Source of the DNA: Roseibium alexandrii DFL-11
Lineage (GTDB): Bacteria; Pseudomonadota; Alphaproteobacteria; Rhizobiales; Stappiaceae
Assembly: GCF_000158095.2 (NCBI RefSeq)
Contig: NZ_CM011002.1
Location: 1,317,228-1,381,227, forward strand
Reading direction: 5' to 3'
Length of the DNA: 64,000 nucleotides
The position numbers and the translations under genes were made by a program. Shown here piece after piece: positions 26,878 to 34,975 of this stretch (the stretch's first letter is position 1; the number at the start of each line of letters is the position of its first letter). A model generated the notes under the pieces. The model made no database searches. It was not told the origin of the DNA and worked only from the letters and a program-made list of their open reading frames with translations.

Positions 26878-27433
26878 ATTCGTGTAGGTCGTCAAACAGC
26901 AGTTCGAGATCGCCAAGAATGTTCGAAGAACGCTCGAACCATTCCACCTGTTCCGGATCCGGCCAGACGTTCAGCTCGTTGGTCGGCTCAGTCTTCATCT
27001 CCGGTTCCCAGCCCATGCGACCGTGTTCGTCCAGTTCGAGAACGGACTTATAGTCGAACACCGGACAGAGCCTGGCCGCGACTTCGCGGTGACCACGGAA
27101 GCGGATCTGACCGCCGTATGCTTCGTTGATCTGGTGACAGAGGCCACGGAGAGTGTCGAATTGAGCCTCAGTGAAGTCTCCTTCATGGAGACCGTTCAGA
27201 CAGATGCCGATGGAGCCGGTGTTGTGGCCCTTGACGTGAGCGCCAGTACGTTCGAGCGGTCGTCCCTGTTCACACAGACCACCAGTCTGGATGAAGTAAT
27301 GGTAACCGATCCCGTTCCAGCCTCGTTGGAGGTGCCAGTCATCGACTTCCGATGCCGTGACCGTCGTTCGAGACACAGCTGAGCAGTGCAGCCAGACCGT
27401 ATGGACGGGCCGCTTGGGTTTCACAAAGTACAT
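26858..27433 (-). CDS. N-acetylmuramoyl-L-alanine amidase (T7 lysozyme gp3.5-like)
   Basis: 191 residues. Amidase_2 fold: WLHCSAVSRTTVTASEVDDW, GYHYFIQTGG, GHNTGSIGICLNG, then HREVAARLCPVFD. The zinc ligands His, His and Cys of T7 lysozyme align; its catalytic Lys is Arg here. The protein has about 50 extra acidic residues at the C-terminus compared with T7. In T7 this protein both cuts cell wall and inhibits the phage RNA polymerase. The start overlaps the polymerase stop (TAATG). In T7 the gene precedes the helicase; here it follows the polymerase. Confidence 0.88.
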   Translation of the reverse strand: MYFVKPKRPVHTVWLHCSAVSRTTVTASEVDDWHLQRGWNGIGYHYFIQTGGLCEQGRPLERTGAHVKGHNTGSIGICLNGLHEGDFTEAQFDTLRGLCHQINEAYGGQIRFRGHREVAARLCPVFDYKSVLELDEHGRMGWEPEMKTEPTNELNVWPDPEQVEWFERSSNILGDLELLFDDLHEYVNRPS

Positions 27434-29223
27434 TAGTGGGTGTCTTTCCAGTTCTTGCCGATGTCGTAAGCACCAGCCAATGGACAGCGCATGTCGAAGT
27501 GTTCACCGGCCTCACGGATACAGTCCGCTAAGGTCTCGGCGTATGCCTTCGAGATGTCTGGGTGGGTTTCTGATTGGACCTCGTCGTGGACATTGGCGCA
27601 GTAAGCCCAACGTTCCCCATAGGGTCCGAATTTGTGAGAGTGGTTGAAGTGGAACAGGATCAGCGCCTGTTTCATCACGATTGCGCCACCGCCCTGGAGC
27701 AGGAAGTTGAACGCAGAGTGTTCCGACCGGACATAGATCCGGCGACCGTCTAGGCCCTGGATGTACTTCTTCTTCCCGGCCTTGTCCTTCACCTTATCGA
27801 CGAGCTTGTCGAGGCCTTTCATACCCTTCGCCAAGTCCTTACGGGCCTTCGCGCCGAGCGCCTTCTTGTTGCCTTTCAGGTTGATCCCGGCTTCTCGGGC
27901 ATCATCGACAATGATCTGACCGAGCTTGACGTCCCCTGCCCCATACATCAGGGCGTAGAGCAGCCTTTTGGCGTTGTCGCGCTTGTGAAGGCCAACAGCC
28001 TTCTGGTTGATCGTATGGGCGTCTGTACCAGCTTCTTTACTACCCTCAAGGAGAGCCCTGGTCAGTGCGCCACCGTCGAACTTGCCGAGGTAGTGAGCCA
28101 GCATCCGCAGCTCTAGACCTTCAGCGTCAACCCCTACCAGATCCCAGCCGGGTCGTGCTTCCCAACACTCCCGCATCCGCAAGTCTTTCTTATCGACCTG
28201 CGCCATGTTCGGTTTGAAGTGTGAGCATCGTCCGGTCGCTGCACCAATGGTGTTGACAGCGCCGTGGACCCGGCTGGTTTCCTCATTAACAAGTTTCAGC
28301 CAGCCGTTTTCACCATCTACGACCTGTCCAAGAAGCTTGGTGATCCTGAGGTACCTGTTGAGGACTTTCGCCTCCGGATACTTCAGTTTCGCCAGGACCG
28401 ACTCGTCGATTGCGGGGGAACCTTTGTCGGTGAACTTCTTGGGCTTCCACTTGTATTTCTTAATGAGCCGGTCAGCCGCTTGTGGACGTGATCCGGGGTT
28501 GAAGATTTCGAGCTTCAGACGACTGTATGGCTGACCCTTACGGATCGCCTTACGGTTGGCCTTAGGCATAACCTCTGCAGTGCCTTTCCGCTTGTCAGCG
28601 ATCAGGCGCGGCGGGAACACCTCTTGCAGCTCACGCTCGATGTCAGAGGCTTCTTGGCGAAGCTCGGCTTCAAGACCACGAGCCTTACCCGTGTTCAGAT
28701 GAAAGCCGTTCTGGACCTGCAGTGAGATGATGTAGGCAAAGAGGTTCTCAAGCTCGAAGCTCTGGCCCCAGTTACGGAGCTGCGGTTCAAGCTTGTGGTA
28801 CAGTTTTCGAGTGACGACGACGTCTTGTCGTGCGTACTCGACGAGTTCTTTAGAGAACCGGGAGAAGTCCTTGAACTCTCCCTTGTATTCCCCGAGACGC
28901 TTCCCCCAGTCGTCGAGGCTGTTCGCTCGTTCTGACGGGTTGAGAAGACGCGCTGCGACCAGCGTGTCCCACACTTGATGAGGTGTGAGCGTCCCAGGGT
29001 AGAAATGGTTGATTGCATGGATGTCGAAACCCTGACCGTTGTGGAAGACCACACGGTCGGCTTCTTTCAGACGCTTAATGGCGTCTTTGATCGGAGGGAA
29101 CCCGATCTGGTCTGCGTAGACAGTCGCTTCGTCAGTGTTCGCGTCACCTAACTGGATCGTCCAGAGGCGGGTCATGACATGTAGGAAGCCGTTCGTCTCG
29201 CAGTCCGCGATCAAGACTGTCAA
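27433..29223 (-). CDS. DNA polymerase, family A (T7 gp5-like)
   Basis: 596 residues. N-terminal 3'-5' exonuclease: DCETNGF, FHNGQGFDIHAINHF and YARQDVVVTRKLY. Polymerase motif A is VGVDAEGLELRMLAHYLG, motif B is NAKRLLYALMYGAGDVKLGQ, motif C is NVHDEVQSE. It is about 100 residues shorter than T7 gp5, partly because the thumb insertion that binds thioredoxin in T7 looks much reduced. The start is TTG with a strong GGAGG 6 nt upstream. The first 80 nt overlap the GIY-YIG-like gene. Confidence 0.95.
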   Translation of the reverse strand: MTVLIADCETNGFLHVMTRLWTIQLGDANTDEATVYADQIGFPPIKDAIKRLKEADRVVFHNGQGFDIHAINHFYPGTLTPHQVWDTLVAARLLNPSERANSLDDWGKRLGEYKGEFKDFSRFSKELVEYARQDVVVTRKLYHKLEPQLRNWGQSFELENLFAYIISLQVQNGFHLNTGKARGLEAELRQEASDIERELQEVFPPRLIADKRKGTAEVMPKANRKAIRKGQPYSRLKLEIFNPGSRPQAADRLIKKYKWKPKKFTDKGSPAIDESVLAKLKYPEAKVLNRYLRITKLLGQVVDGENGWLKLVNEETSRVHGAVNTIGAATGRCSHFKPNMAQVDKKDLRMRECWEARPGWDLVGVDAEGLELRMLAHYLGKFDGGALTRALLEGSKEAGTDAHTINQKAVGLHKRDNAKRLLYALMYGAGDVKLGQIIVDDAREAGINLKGNKKALGAKARKDLAKGMKGLDKLVDKVKDKAGKKKYIQGLDGRRIYVRSEHSAFNFLLQGGGAIVMKQALILFHFNHSHKFGPYGERWAYCANVHDEVQSETHPDISKAYAETLADCIREAGEHFDMRCPLAGAYDIGKNWKDTH

Positions 29224-29539
29224 GCTGAACCTCCTTGAGGATTTCTTTGGCTAAATCCGGAGGACACTCGAACCATTCACCCGCAGTCGGGATGCCGAGC
29301 ATGGAGAGACGTTTGTGTGTCTCGGCCTCCGCTGTGATGCAGTCGCTGAACAACAACGCAAAGAAGATCGCGAACCCACGATAGGGGTCGGATCGGTTGT
29401 AGTTGCCCAGTCGATTTCTTGGATTTACTGAACGCCCGACAGTGATCCACGAGGGCCACTGTGCGGGGTTCCAGATGATGTAGACGTAGCCTTTAGAAGT
29501 CCGAGTCTTCGTCGTCTTCGGCTTCGAAGTCTTCTTCAT
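29144..29539 (-). CDS. GIY-YIG-like nuclease (T5orf172 / MUG113 type)
   Basis: 131 residues. A Lys/Thr-rich N-terminus (residues 1-16) precedes GYVYIIWNPAQWPSWITVGR, VNPRNRLGNYNRSDPYRG, AEAETHKRLSMLG and GEWFECPPDLAKEI. This matches the T5orf172 branch of the GIY-YIG superfamily. Its 5' end overlaps the primase-helicase gene by 47 nt and its 3' end overlaps the polymerase by 80 nt. That fit is unusual and suggests a gene inserted and trimmed between two core genes. A homing-endonuclease ancestry is possible but not shown. Confidence 0.7.
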   Translation of the reverse strand: MKKTSKPKTTKTRTSKGYVYIIWNPAQWPSWITVGRSVNPRNRLGNYNRSDPYRGFAIFFALLFSDCITAEAETHKRLSMLGIPTAGEWFECPPDLAKEILKEVQLDSLDRGLRDERLPTCHDPPLDDPVR

Positions 29540-31112
29540 ATGCTACTTCGTTGAGACGCCCGGTGTCCTTGTCGTACCGGACGTATGCGGCGATCCCGGT
29601 CTCACCGGAAAAGCGGTTCTTCAGGACACGCACCTTGGTCAGGTTACGTGCGTCTTCGCTCTTGGCTTGTTGGTTCCGCTCAAGGCCGATGACCATGTCA
29701 GACAGCTGTGCAATGGCTCCGGAGCCCCGAAGTTGTGACAGCGAGATCTGAGCGCCATCCTCGTGACCCTTCTTGTCCGCTCGTTTAAGGTGCGAGATCA
29801 GGTGCATACCTACTCCGCTTTCTTCCACGAGGGATCTGAGTTGTGTCATGAGGTTGTCGATCACCCGGCGTTCGTCTGATCCTGTGTCCATGCCGGAAAC
29901 CACGATTGAGATGTGGTCCAGTATGATGAAATCGACGCCGAGGCCTTTGGCCAGATACCGCATCTTGGACATCAGGTTGTCGTCTTCGAGAGAACCGAAG
30001 TGATCCAACAACCAGAAGCGTCCGCAACCGACAGTGGCTTCGAAGGCGATCCGCATGTCCTCCTCCGAGACCTCTTGGCCGGGGAGATGGATAGGCTTGT
30101 TGAGGTGGATCCCCATCAGCCCTTTAGCGGTACGTCCGACATTCTCTTCGAGCCGGATAGATGCGACCTTGTAGCCTTGCTTCAGGAGGTCGTATTCGAT
30201 CTCTCGAACAAACGCTGACTTGCCCATACCGGACCCAGCGGTCCACGTCGTAAGCTCACCTTTCCGCTGGCCGTAGGTGATGCCGTTCATGGACGGCCAA
30301 GGGTAGGAAATACCCTGCTCTGTCTGCTTGACCGCCTGTTCCCAGACGTCCTTGCCAGACACGATGCCGTCAGGCCGGTACTCAGACGCTTCCCAAAATG
30401 CCTGGACAAGCTCCTGTGTCCGTCCCTCCTTGAGCATCTCGTTCGCGTCTTTCAACGGAAGCGTGGCGATACATGCCTTGCCCGGTGAGAGAACACGAGC
30501 GCACTCTTGAGCGGCCTTCTGTCCAGGCTCATCGCCATCGAACATGAAGACGATCTTCTCGTAGCTCTCAAGGAACTCCAGGTTCTCCTTGACCGCTGCG
30601 GCAGCGCTCTGCGCACCGTTTGGAATGGAGACAGCTGGCCATGTCTTGAGAGCTTGATGAACCGACATGGCGTCGATCTCACCTTCAGTCACTACGAGGC
30701 GTTTACCGCCTTTACGAGCGAGGTGTTGACCGAACAGACCGGCCTTTGAGAAGTCGCCAAGGGTGTAGAACTTCTTGCTCTTGCCGCGAACTTTTTGAGC
30801 AACGGTACGACCGTTTGCGTCTTTGTAGGGAGCCACCTGGATGGTGTCGCCTGTCTTCGGATCCTCGGTTACGAAGTACCCATATTTCTGACAGACTTCT
30901 TCCCTGATTTTACGAGCCGGGAGGTCGCGGAAACCGTCAACCGGCAAGAGGTCTTTGTTCTTTTTCTTCTCCGTCACGCCTTTGCTTTCTTGACCGTCGG
31001 GAGGGAAGCGCTTGTCACATGAAAAGCACTTGCCCCACCCGTCGTCGTTGATTGAATAAGCGTCGGAGGAGTCACCGCACGGACATGCGATGTGCTGCTC
31101 CATCCAACCCAT
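29493..31112 (-). CDS. Primase-helicase (T7 gp4-like)
   Basis: 539 residues. N-terminal zinc-binding domain HIACPCGDSSDAYSINDDGW then GKCFSCDK. TOPRIM primase core: VVTEGEIDAMSVHQAL and FMFDGDEPGQKAA. C-terminal ring helicase: Walker A GSGMGKSAFVRE, Walker B FIILDHISIVVSG. The C-terminal tail is acidic and ends in DSDF, like the T7 gp4 tail that contacts polymerase. It synthesises primers and unwinds the fork. Its ATG overlaps the stop of the HTH gene (TAATG). Confidence 0.95.
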   Translation of the reverse strand: MGWMEQHIACPCGDSSDAYSINDDGWGKCFSCDKRFPPDGQESKGVTEKKKNKDLLPVDGFRDLPARKIREEVCQKYGYFVTEDPKTGDTIQVAPYKDANGRTVAQKVRGKSKKFYTLGDFSKAGLFGQHLARKGGKRLVVTEGEIDAMSVHQALKTWPAVSIPNGAQSAAAAVKENLEFLESYEKIVFMFDGDEPGQKAAQECARVLSPGKACIATLPLKDANEMLKEGRTQELVQAFWEASEYRPDGIVSGKDVWEQAVKQTEQGISYPWPSMNGITYGQRKGELTTWTAGSGMGKSAFVREIEYDLLKQGYKVASIRLEENVGRTAKGLMGIHLNKPIHLPGQEVSEEDMRIAFEATVGCGRFWLLDHFGSLEDDNLMSKMRYLAKGLGVDFIILDHISIVVSGMDTGSDERRVIDNLMTQLRSLVEESGVGMHLISHLKRADKKGHEDGAQISLSQLRGSGAIAQLSDMVIGLERNQQAKSEDARNLTKVRVLKNRFSGETGIAAYVRYDKDTGRLNEVAYEEDFEAEDDEDSDF

Positions 31113-31348
31113 TAAGCGGCCCGTGCAGCCGTCTCAGCCGGTCCCGGCCAGTGCGTCAGTTCGTACTGGACATAACGCTGTCCGGTGACCTTGTTGGTCT
31201 TGCGGTGACGCTCGAAGCGGAACCCTTCATCTTCCAGATCCAAGATCCGGCGCGGCAGCGACATAATGCGATGTTCGTCAATCGCCTCGCGGACAGTGAT
31301 GGTCCGTTTGCGGGCAAAGTGAGAGGTGAGAATACGGGTCTGTTTCAT
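31112..31348 (-). CDS. Small helix-turn-helix protein (HTH_39-like)
   Basis: 78 residues. The sequence KRTITVREAIDEHRIMSLPR, then RILDLEDEGFRFERHR and GQRYVQYEL, follows a winged-helix pattern (ITxxEA...sLxxRIxxL...GyxI...y.L) that I recall as HTH_39, common in phages. It may regulate transcription. GGAGAAC precedes the ATG, and a near-perfect copy of the phage promoter repeat lies about 25 nt upstream. It is translationally coupled to the primase-helicase. Confidence 0.7.
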   Translation of the reverse strand: MKQTRILTSHFARKRTITVREAIDEHRIMSLPRRILDLEDEGFRFERHRKTNKVTGQRYVQYELTHWPGPAETAARAA

Positions 31349-31370
31349 GGAGTGTTCTCCGGAATGGGTT

Positions 31371-31399
31371 GGTTATCTGGCGATAGGTCCGACTTACTG
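31371..31399 (-). promoter_or_regulatory. Candidate T7-type phage promoter, copy 2
   Basis: Minus strand: CAGTAAGTCGGACCTATCG then CCAGATAACC. Almost identical to the element at 33,092-33,121. Its CCTATCGcCAGA part aligns with the aCTATAGGGAGA end of the T7 promoter. It lies just upstream of a ribosome site. Confidence 0.6.
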
Positions 31400-31600
31400 A
31401 AGGTCTTCGAGCAGGGAGTTCAGCTTCATAGCTGCACGACCAGCCTGGGCGCTCTCATCGAGCAGCCGGTCACGCTCGGACTGGTGATCGTCGATTCGCT
31501 TCTGATGCTTCTCGACCTTGACGTCGTTCTTGTTCCGGAGCTTGTCCAGGTCGGCCAGGGTGGAGTTCATGCGGGAGATGATGGAAGGCAAAGTGATCAT
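31394..31600 (-). CDS. Small coiled-coil phage protein
   Basis: 68 residues, almost entirely a charged helix (LADLDKLRNKNDVKVEKHQK onward), predicted coiled-coil. Its ATGA overlaps the RusA stop, and GAGGAC precedes it. The 3' end runs into the candidate promoter at 31,371. No family recognised. Confidence 0.7.
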   Translation of the reverse strand: MITLPSIISRMNSTLADLDKLRNKNDVKVEKHQKRIDDHQSERDRLLDESAQAGRAAMKLNSLLEDLQ

Positions 31601-32178
31601 GTGATGTCCTCAGGGAGTGGGAAAACATGGAGGTGAGCGCCCGGTGTTTCGCCTTCTTCCGGGTACCGTTTGGAGATCCAGAGACCGACAACCAATTCGT
31701 CGTCCAAGTAGGCCCGTTGAGCCTTAGTCAGGCTGTCGAGTGGACCCTTGGCGTAGTTGTCAACGTCCCCCTTGGGGATCTCACGCTGTACGGTTTTGGG
31801 AGGTTCGGCGACGACTTCGGCCCAGACGACACAAGGTCCGTCGAAGACCTTCTCAGGCTCTGGTGATTTCAGGAGTTCGTCGAAGCAGTAGGTCTTGTAC
31901 TGCTCGTAGGTCTTTGCGTAATAGACACCGCCCCACTTCGAAAAGCGGGGACGAGACGCAGGAACAGGCTTACCCGCCAGCCATGTAGAGAAGATGGCTG
32001 GAAGGCAAACCTGCCTGATCGTAGCTAGGATGAGTTGTCCGAGCTTAGAAGTCGTCGTCGTCGTCTTCGGCGTCGTCTTCTTCGTTCTCGGTATCTTCTT
32101 CGTCCTCGTCTTCTTCGTCGAAACCGTCGCCGTCGTATTCGTAGCCGTCCTCGTCCTCGAACTCGCCAGCGGCATCAA
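31597..32178 (-). CDS. RusA-like Holliday junction resolvase, start uncertain
   Basis: Core features: GKPVPASRPRFSKWGGVYYA near the N-terminus and GDVDNYAKGPLDSLTKAQRA plus YLDDELVVG, the DxDN...K...D.....DD pattern of RusA active sites. It would resolve branched DNA before packaging, replacing T7 endonuclease I. After the preceding gene stops at 32,045 there is no in-frame ATG, GTG or TTG before the conserved core. The only standard starts are TTG 32,178 and ATG 32,175, inside the acidic tail of the ssDNA-binding gene. The true N-terminus is probably near 32,030, perhaps from a non-standard codon. The family call is firm, the start is not. Confidence 0.7.
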   Translation of the reverse strand: MMPLASSRTRTATNTTATVSTKKTRTKKIPRTKKTTPKTTTTTSKLGQLILATIRQVCLPAIFSTWLAGKPVPASRPRFSKWGGVYYAKTYEQYKTYCFDELLKSPEPEKVFDGPCVVWAEVVAEPPKTVQREIPKGDVDNYAKGPLDSLTKAQRAYLDDELVVGLWISKRYPEEGETPGAHLHVFPLPEDIT

Positions 32179-32671
32179 AGCCGTTGTTGTTCTTGGTGAT
32201 CAGCTGTACGGCGTTCAGCCACAGAGCGATGGTCTTGTTGTTGCTTGGTGTGCAGGGGTTCAAAGCGACATTGAGCTTGATCTCGTCAGCGGACTTGATG
32301 ACGTTGTTCGGCAACGTCTTACGCTTCGCATCGACCATCGTCGGACGCTTCTTGGACTTCGCCGTGATCAGGTACTTGCCACGGAACTCTTCCTTGTCCT
32401 GGCCCTTATCAGCAGCGTCGTCGGCGATCTCGTCCCCGTCTTTGATCGGTAGAGAGACACGCTCCGGCTTGGCTTTCGGCCATTCGGTCTTGGCCTCTGC
32501 CAGACACTTTGCGCGGAAGTCCTCGACCCACGGTGCGTCCTTATCGACGACCAGGGTCACCTTAAACTTGTCGTCAGAGAATTTCCGACCGCTGTCGGCC
32601 TTCACGAGATATGCATAAGCGGCAATACCAGCGCCGGTCGTGGTCCGGACGTACTTACGTTTTTCAGCCAT
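32045..32671 (-). CDS. ssDNA-binding protein (T7 gp2.5-like)
   Basis: 208 residues. N-terminal OB-fold part (RKYVRTTTGAGIAAYAYLVK, FKVTLVVDKD) and a highly acidic tail of about 45 residues ending DDDDDF. The terminal Phe on an acidic tail is the hallmark of gp2.5-type proteins, where it contacts polymerase and helicase. The 5' end overlaps the basic small gene by 8 nt. Confidence 0.88.
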   Translation of the reverse strand: MAEKRKYVRTTTGAGIAAYAYLVKADSGRKFSDDKFKVTLVVDKDAPWVEDFRAKCLAEAKTEWPKAKPERVSLPIKDGDEIADDAADKGQDKEEFRGKYLITAKSKKRPTMVDAKRKTLPNNVIKSADEIKLNVALNPCTPSNNKTIALWLNAVQLITKNNNGFDAAGEFEDEDGYEYDGDGFDEEDEDEEDTENEEDDAEDDDDDF

Positions 32672-32852
32672 TCTTGCGGCTCTTCCTTTTCCGTTTCTTT
32701 GGAGTTGGGATGTTGTGGAACTGGGACCATGTGTCCCGAACCATCCCAGCGAGGTGTCCCCGCTGGCGACGATCCAGACCTGACCGGTCGAACGTGGATC
32801 CGTTGATCGTCAGGTCGTCATGGGCAGCGCCCATTCGAAGGGTGATCTGCAT
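32664..32852 (-). CDS. Small basic phage protein
   Basis: 62 residues with a strongly basic C-terminus (TPKKRKRKSRKNG). Preceded by GGAGGTC and overlapping the previous stop (TGATG), so it is translated. Nucleic-acid binding is plausible from charge alone. No family recognised. Confidence 0.65.
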   Translation of the reverse strand: MQITLRMGAAHDDLTINGSTFDRSGLDRRQRGHLAGMVRDTWSQFHNIPTPKKRKRKSRKNG

Positions 32853-33067
32853 CAGTTGACCTCCCCGTTGTTGGCGATGGCCTCAAGCAGCTCGTCCCAA
32901 GCCTCAAAGGGTTCGAGGCTGTAGTGTTCGCAGCTCTCCATGAACTCCTTAACGAGACCGAGAAGAACGAACGCGGGTTCGTTGACGAGGGTGGTGTCTT
33001 CGACGGTGGCTCCCCGACCAATCAGGAGAGCGGCATCGACGAGATCTTCGGAACGGAACTGGGCCAT
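32852..33067 (-). CDS. Small acidic phage protein, first gene after the polymerase
   Basis: 71 residues, acidic and helical (MAQFRSEDLVDAALLIGRGA start, ending ELLEAIANNGEVN). AAGGAATACC precedes the ATG. The phage promoter repeat lies 25 nt upstream, so it should head the replication operon. Function unknown. Confidence 0.7.
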   Translation of the reverse strand: MAQFRSEDLVDAALLIGRGATVEDTTLVNEPAFVLLGLVKEFMESCEHYSLEPFEAWDELLEAIANNGEVN

Positions 33068-33091
33068 TCGGTATTCCTTGTGTGGTGTTGT

Positions 33092-33121
33092 GGTTTATCT
33101 GCCGATAGGTCCGACTTAGTG
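33092..33121 (-). promoter_or_regulatory. Candidate T7-type phage promoter, copy 1
   Basis: Minus strand: CACTAAGTCGGACCTATCGG then CAGATAAACC. Shares 25 of about 28 positions with 31,371-31,399. CCTATCGGCAGA closely mirrors the CTATAGGGAGA initiation region of the T7 promoter. Lies between the RNA polymerase stop and the next gene. Confidence 0.6.
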
Positions 33122-33130
33122 GATCGAACG

Positions 33131-33147
33131 TCAGAAACTTACTGTTG
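33131..33147 (-). repeat. AACAGTAAGTYTCTGA element downstream of the RNA polymerase
   Basis: Minus strand CAACAGTAAGTTTCTGA, immediately after the polymerase stop codon and 10 nt before the phage promoter repeat. Pairs with 35,863-35,879. Confidence 0.5.
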
Positions 33148-33148
33148 C

Positions 33149-34870
33149 TTATGAGAAAAAGAAGTCAGACCGGAGGACTTCGGCAACGTCAAAGTCGCCT
33201 TGGCCGAGGAACTCTTTCCAGTGAGGGATGGACGGACAGGCTTCTGCCCAGGTCTCGTGGAGAGTGTCCAGCCAGTTGGTTGAGTAGATGTCAACGAACT
33301 CCTTTCGAAGCGTCAATGCCAGCTGGTCAGTGTCACAGGCGTGGACACCGAAGCTGTCGTGGATCATAAGAAAGTCACTGTTACCCGCATCCGCAAGAGC
33401 ATTGACCGTCCTGCTCAAGTGAGCCGCGTCGAATGAGTGGATGAGGTTCGGGGCCGATGCCAGGGCCTGTTTCTTTGGGTTCAGCCCGGAGAGCGGATCC
33501 TCTGACCAGAGAACCTGCTCACCGTAGAGTGTCTTCACCTTGGACCGGGCGAGGTTGAAGTAACTCTGCGTGATAAGGTTGTTGTTTGGAGTCTTCCACA
33601 CCAAAGGAACGTTCTGATCGGCCATTTTTTCAGCACACGTCTGGATCCAGGCCATGACCTGTTTAGCAGCAGCGATAGTTTCGCTAAGTGCCTTAACAAT
33701 AACGTCTTTAAGGTAACTTGCAGCTGCCCACTTTTCAGGCTTTGTCATTTCCTTGTAACCAGCTAGAAGCTTGACGTGGCCGTCCTTGTACAGCTGGGTG
33801 GCAATCCCACGTTCCGTCACTCCATAAGGCGTGGTCATAACTGCCCGCTTCACGACCTTACGTCCTTTAGCTGTGTCTTCAAGGACGGCCAGCCACTGCG
33901 CAGACCACTCGACACCGTTCGTGATGTCAGACGCCAAGATCCGGCGAGCGGATGCGGCCACCTCTAGGTAAATGTCTTCGCGCTGGGCGCGGGCCATGAG
34001 GTTGGTTGCCTTCGCTCCAACCGGGTCTTTGGACATCGCTGAGAGATGTTGCAGACCGTTGCAGGAGCCGTCGAGCGGGATCGCAAGGTGTGAGACATAC
34101 TCAACCGATCGATCTCCCAGGGCAGTCGCCTCATCCAGTTCGAAACAGGTCGCCAGGAAGCCCCAAGGCTCATCCGCCTGGGTCCACCAACGGGATCCGT
34201 CGAGAGGATCCATAGCGCACTCGATGATCTGGTCGAGGTGGTCGAGGGTCCACTGGTACCGCTCATCAAGAGGCAGCTTGTCCTCTCCGAAGCAGTTGGC
34301 AGCACGAACGGCCAGCCAGTAAAGGCCGCGAGATCCGAGAGGCTTTCCACGAGCGAACTCGATCAGGCCCTTACAGACGTCATCACCCTGGGAGTGGAAG
34401 GTCTCACACATCGGATAGAACCGGCCCCGGAAGTCGAGGAAGAACGGCTCATAGAACTCAGGATGGTCAGCCATCTCACGAGCCACGGAGAGCTTGTCGA
34501 GGAACTGCTTACGGCTCGAACCGAGGCGAACGATCTCCATATGAGCCTCTTCACGAGACGCCTTGTGTTCGCTCTGCTCGTCCTTGGACATATCCTCCCA
34601 CTCTTCGTCCTCCTTACGTCCAGGGACGACCGGATCGTGAGCGGAAGGGAGACCGGCGATCTGGTCACCGGCCATCCATGCCTCGTTCAGGACCGCAAAC
34701 ACACGTTGGTTGATCCGCTTGGGTGTCGCTCCGAGAGCGTTGAGGGTCCGCAGCGCGTCGTCAGAGATCGCGTTCGGGTTGGACCCGGAGTGCTTGAAGA
34801 TCCCGCAGCGCATGATGTCCTCTTGGATCATGTAGTAGCCGCCGTCGAAGTCTTTGGAAACGTGTGTCAT
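33149..34870 (-). CDS. T7-type RNA polymerase, C-terminal part
   Basis: 573 residues from the ATG at 34870. Single-subunit phage RNA polymerase catalytic part: FLDFRGRFYPM, PLDGSCNGLQHLSAM (catalytic Asp), KRAVMTTPYGVTERG (T7 Lys631 and Tyr639 equivalents), NLIHSFDAAHLSRTV, MIHDSFGVHACD (second catalytic Asp) and the C-terminal SDFFFS. It begins at a point matching T7 residue about 275 (DGGYY vs GGGYW). GAGG lies 6 nt before the ATG. The frame is open for 35 more codons upstream to an amber stop that ends the N-terminal part in the same frame. Separate translation, readthrough or a mutation are all possible. Confidence 0.88.
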   Translation of the reverse strand: MTHVSKDFDGGYYMIQEDIMRCGIFKHSGSNPNAISDDALRTLNALGATPKRINQRVFAVLNEAWMAGDQIAGLPSAHDPVVPGRKEDEEWEDMSKDEQSEHKASREEAHMEIVRLGSSRKQFLDKLSVAREMADHPEFYEPFFLDFRGRFYPMCETFHSQGDDVCKGLIEFARGKPLGSRGLYWLAVRAANCFGEDKLPLDERYQWTLDHLDQIIECAMDPLDGSRWWTQADEPWGFLATCFELDEATALGDRSVEYVSHLAIPLDGSCNGLQHLSAMSKDPVGAKATNLMARAQREDIYLEVAASARRILASDITNGVEWSAQWLAVLEDTAKGRKVVKRAVMTTPYGVTERGIATQLYKDGHVKLLAGYKEMTKPEKWAAASYLKDVIVKALSETIAAAKQVMAWIQTCAEKMADQNVPLVWKTPNNNLITQSYFNLARSKVKTLYGEQVLWSEDPLSGLNPKKQALASAPNLIHSFDAAHLSRTVNALADAGNSDFLMIHDSFGVHACDTDQLALTLRKEFVDIYSTNWLDTLHETWAEACPSIPHWKEFLGQGDFDVAEVLRSDFFFS

Positions 34871-34975
34871 GTGGTCCTCGCGTATAAGAAAATCGCTGTT
34901 ATCCGTGGGCAAAATTTGTGCGGGTCTCTCCCCGCTTGTCACCGGCTGACCCCCGGTCAGGCTTAGGGCGCTACC
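34871..34975 (-). other. 105-nt open, hairpin-rich spacer between RNA polymerase parts
   Basis: In-frame spacer of 35 sense codons after the amber stop. It holds CTTAGGG-TAGCG-CCCTAAG (7-bp stem that contains the TAG), CTGACC-GGG-GGTCAG (6 bp) and CGGG-GAGAGA-CCCG (4 bp), then a GAGG ribosome site for the second part. Stems are adjacent and read directly from the sequence. Confidence 0.8.

Noticed and set aside
34871..34975. Group I intron or intein at the RNA polymerase break
   Set aside because: The spacer is only about 105 nt, far too short for either, and has no splice-site motifs.
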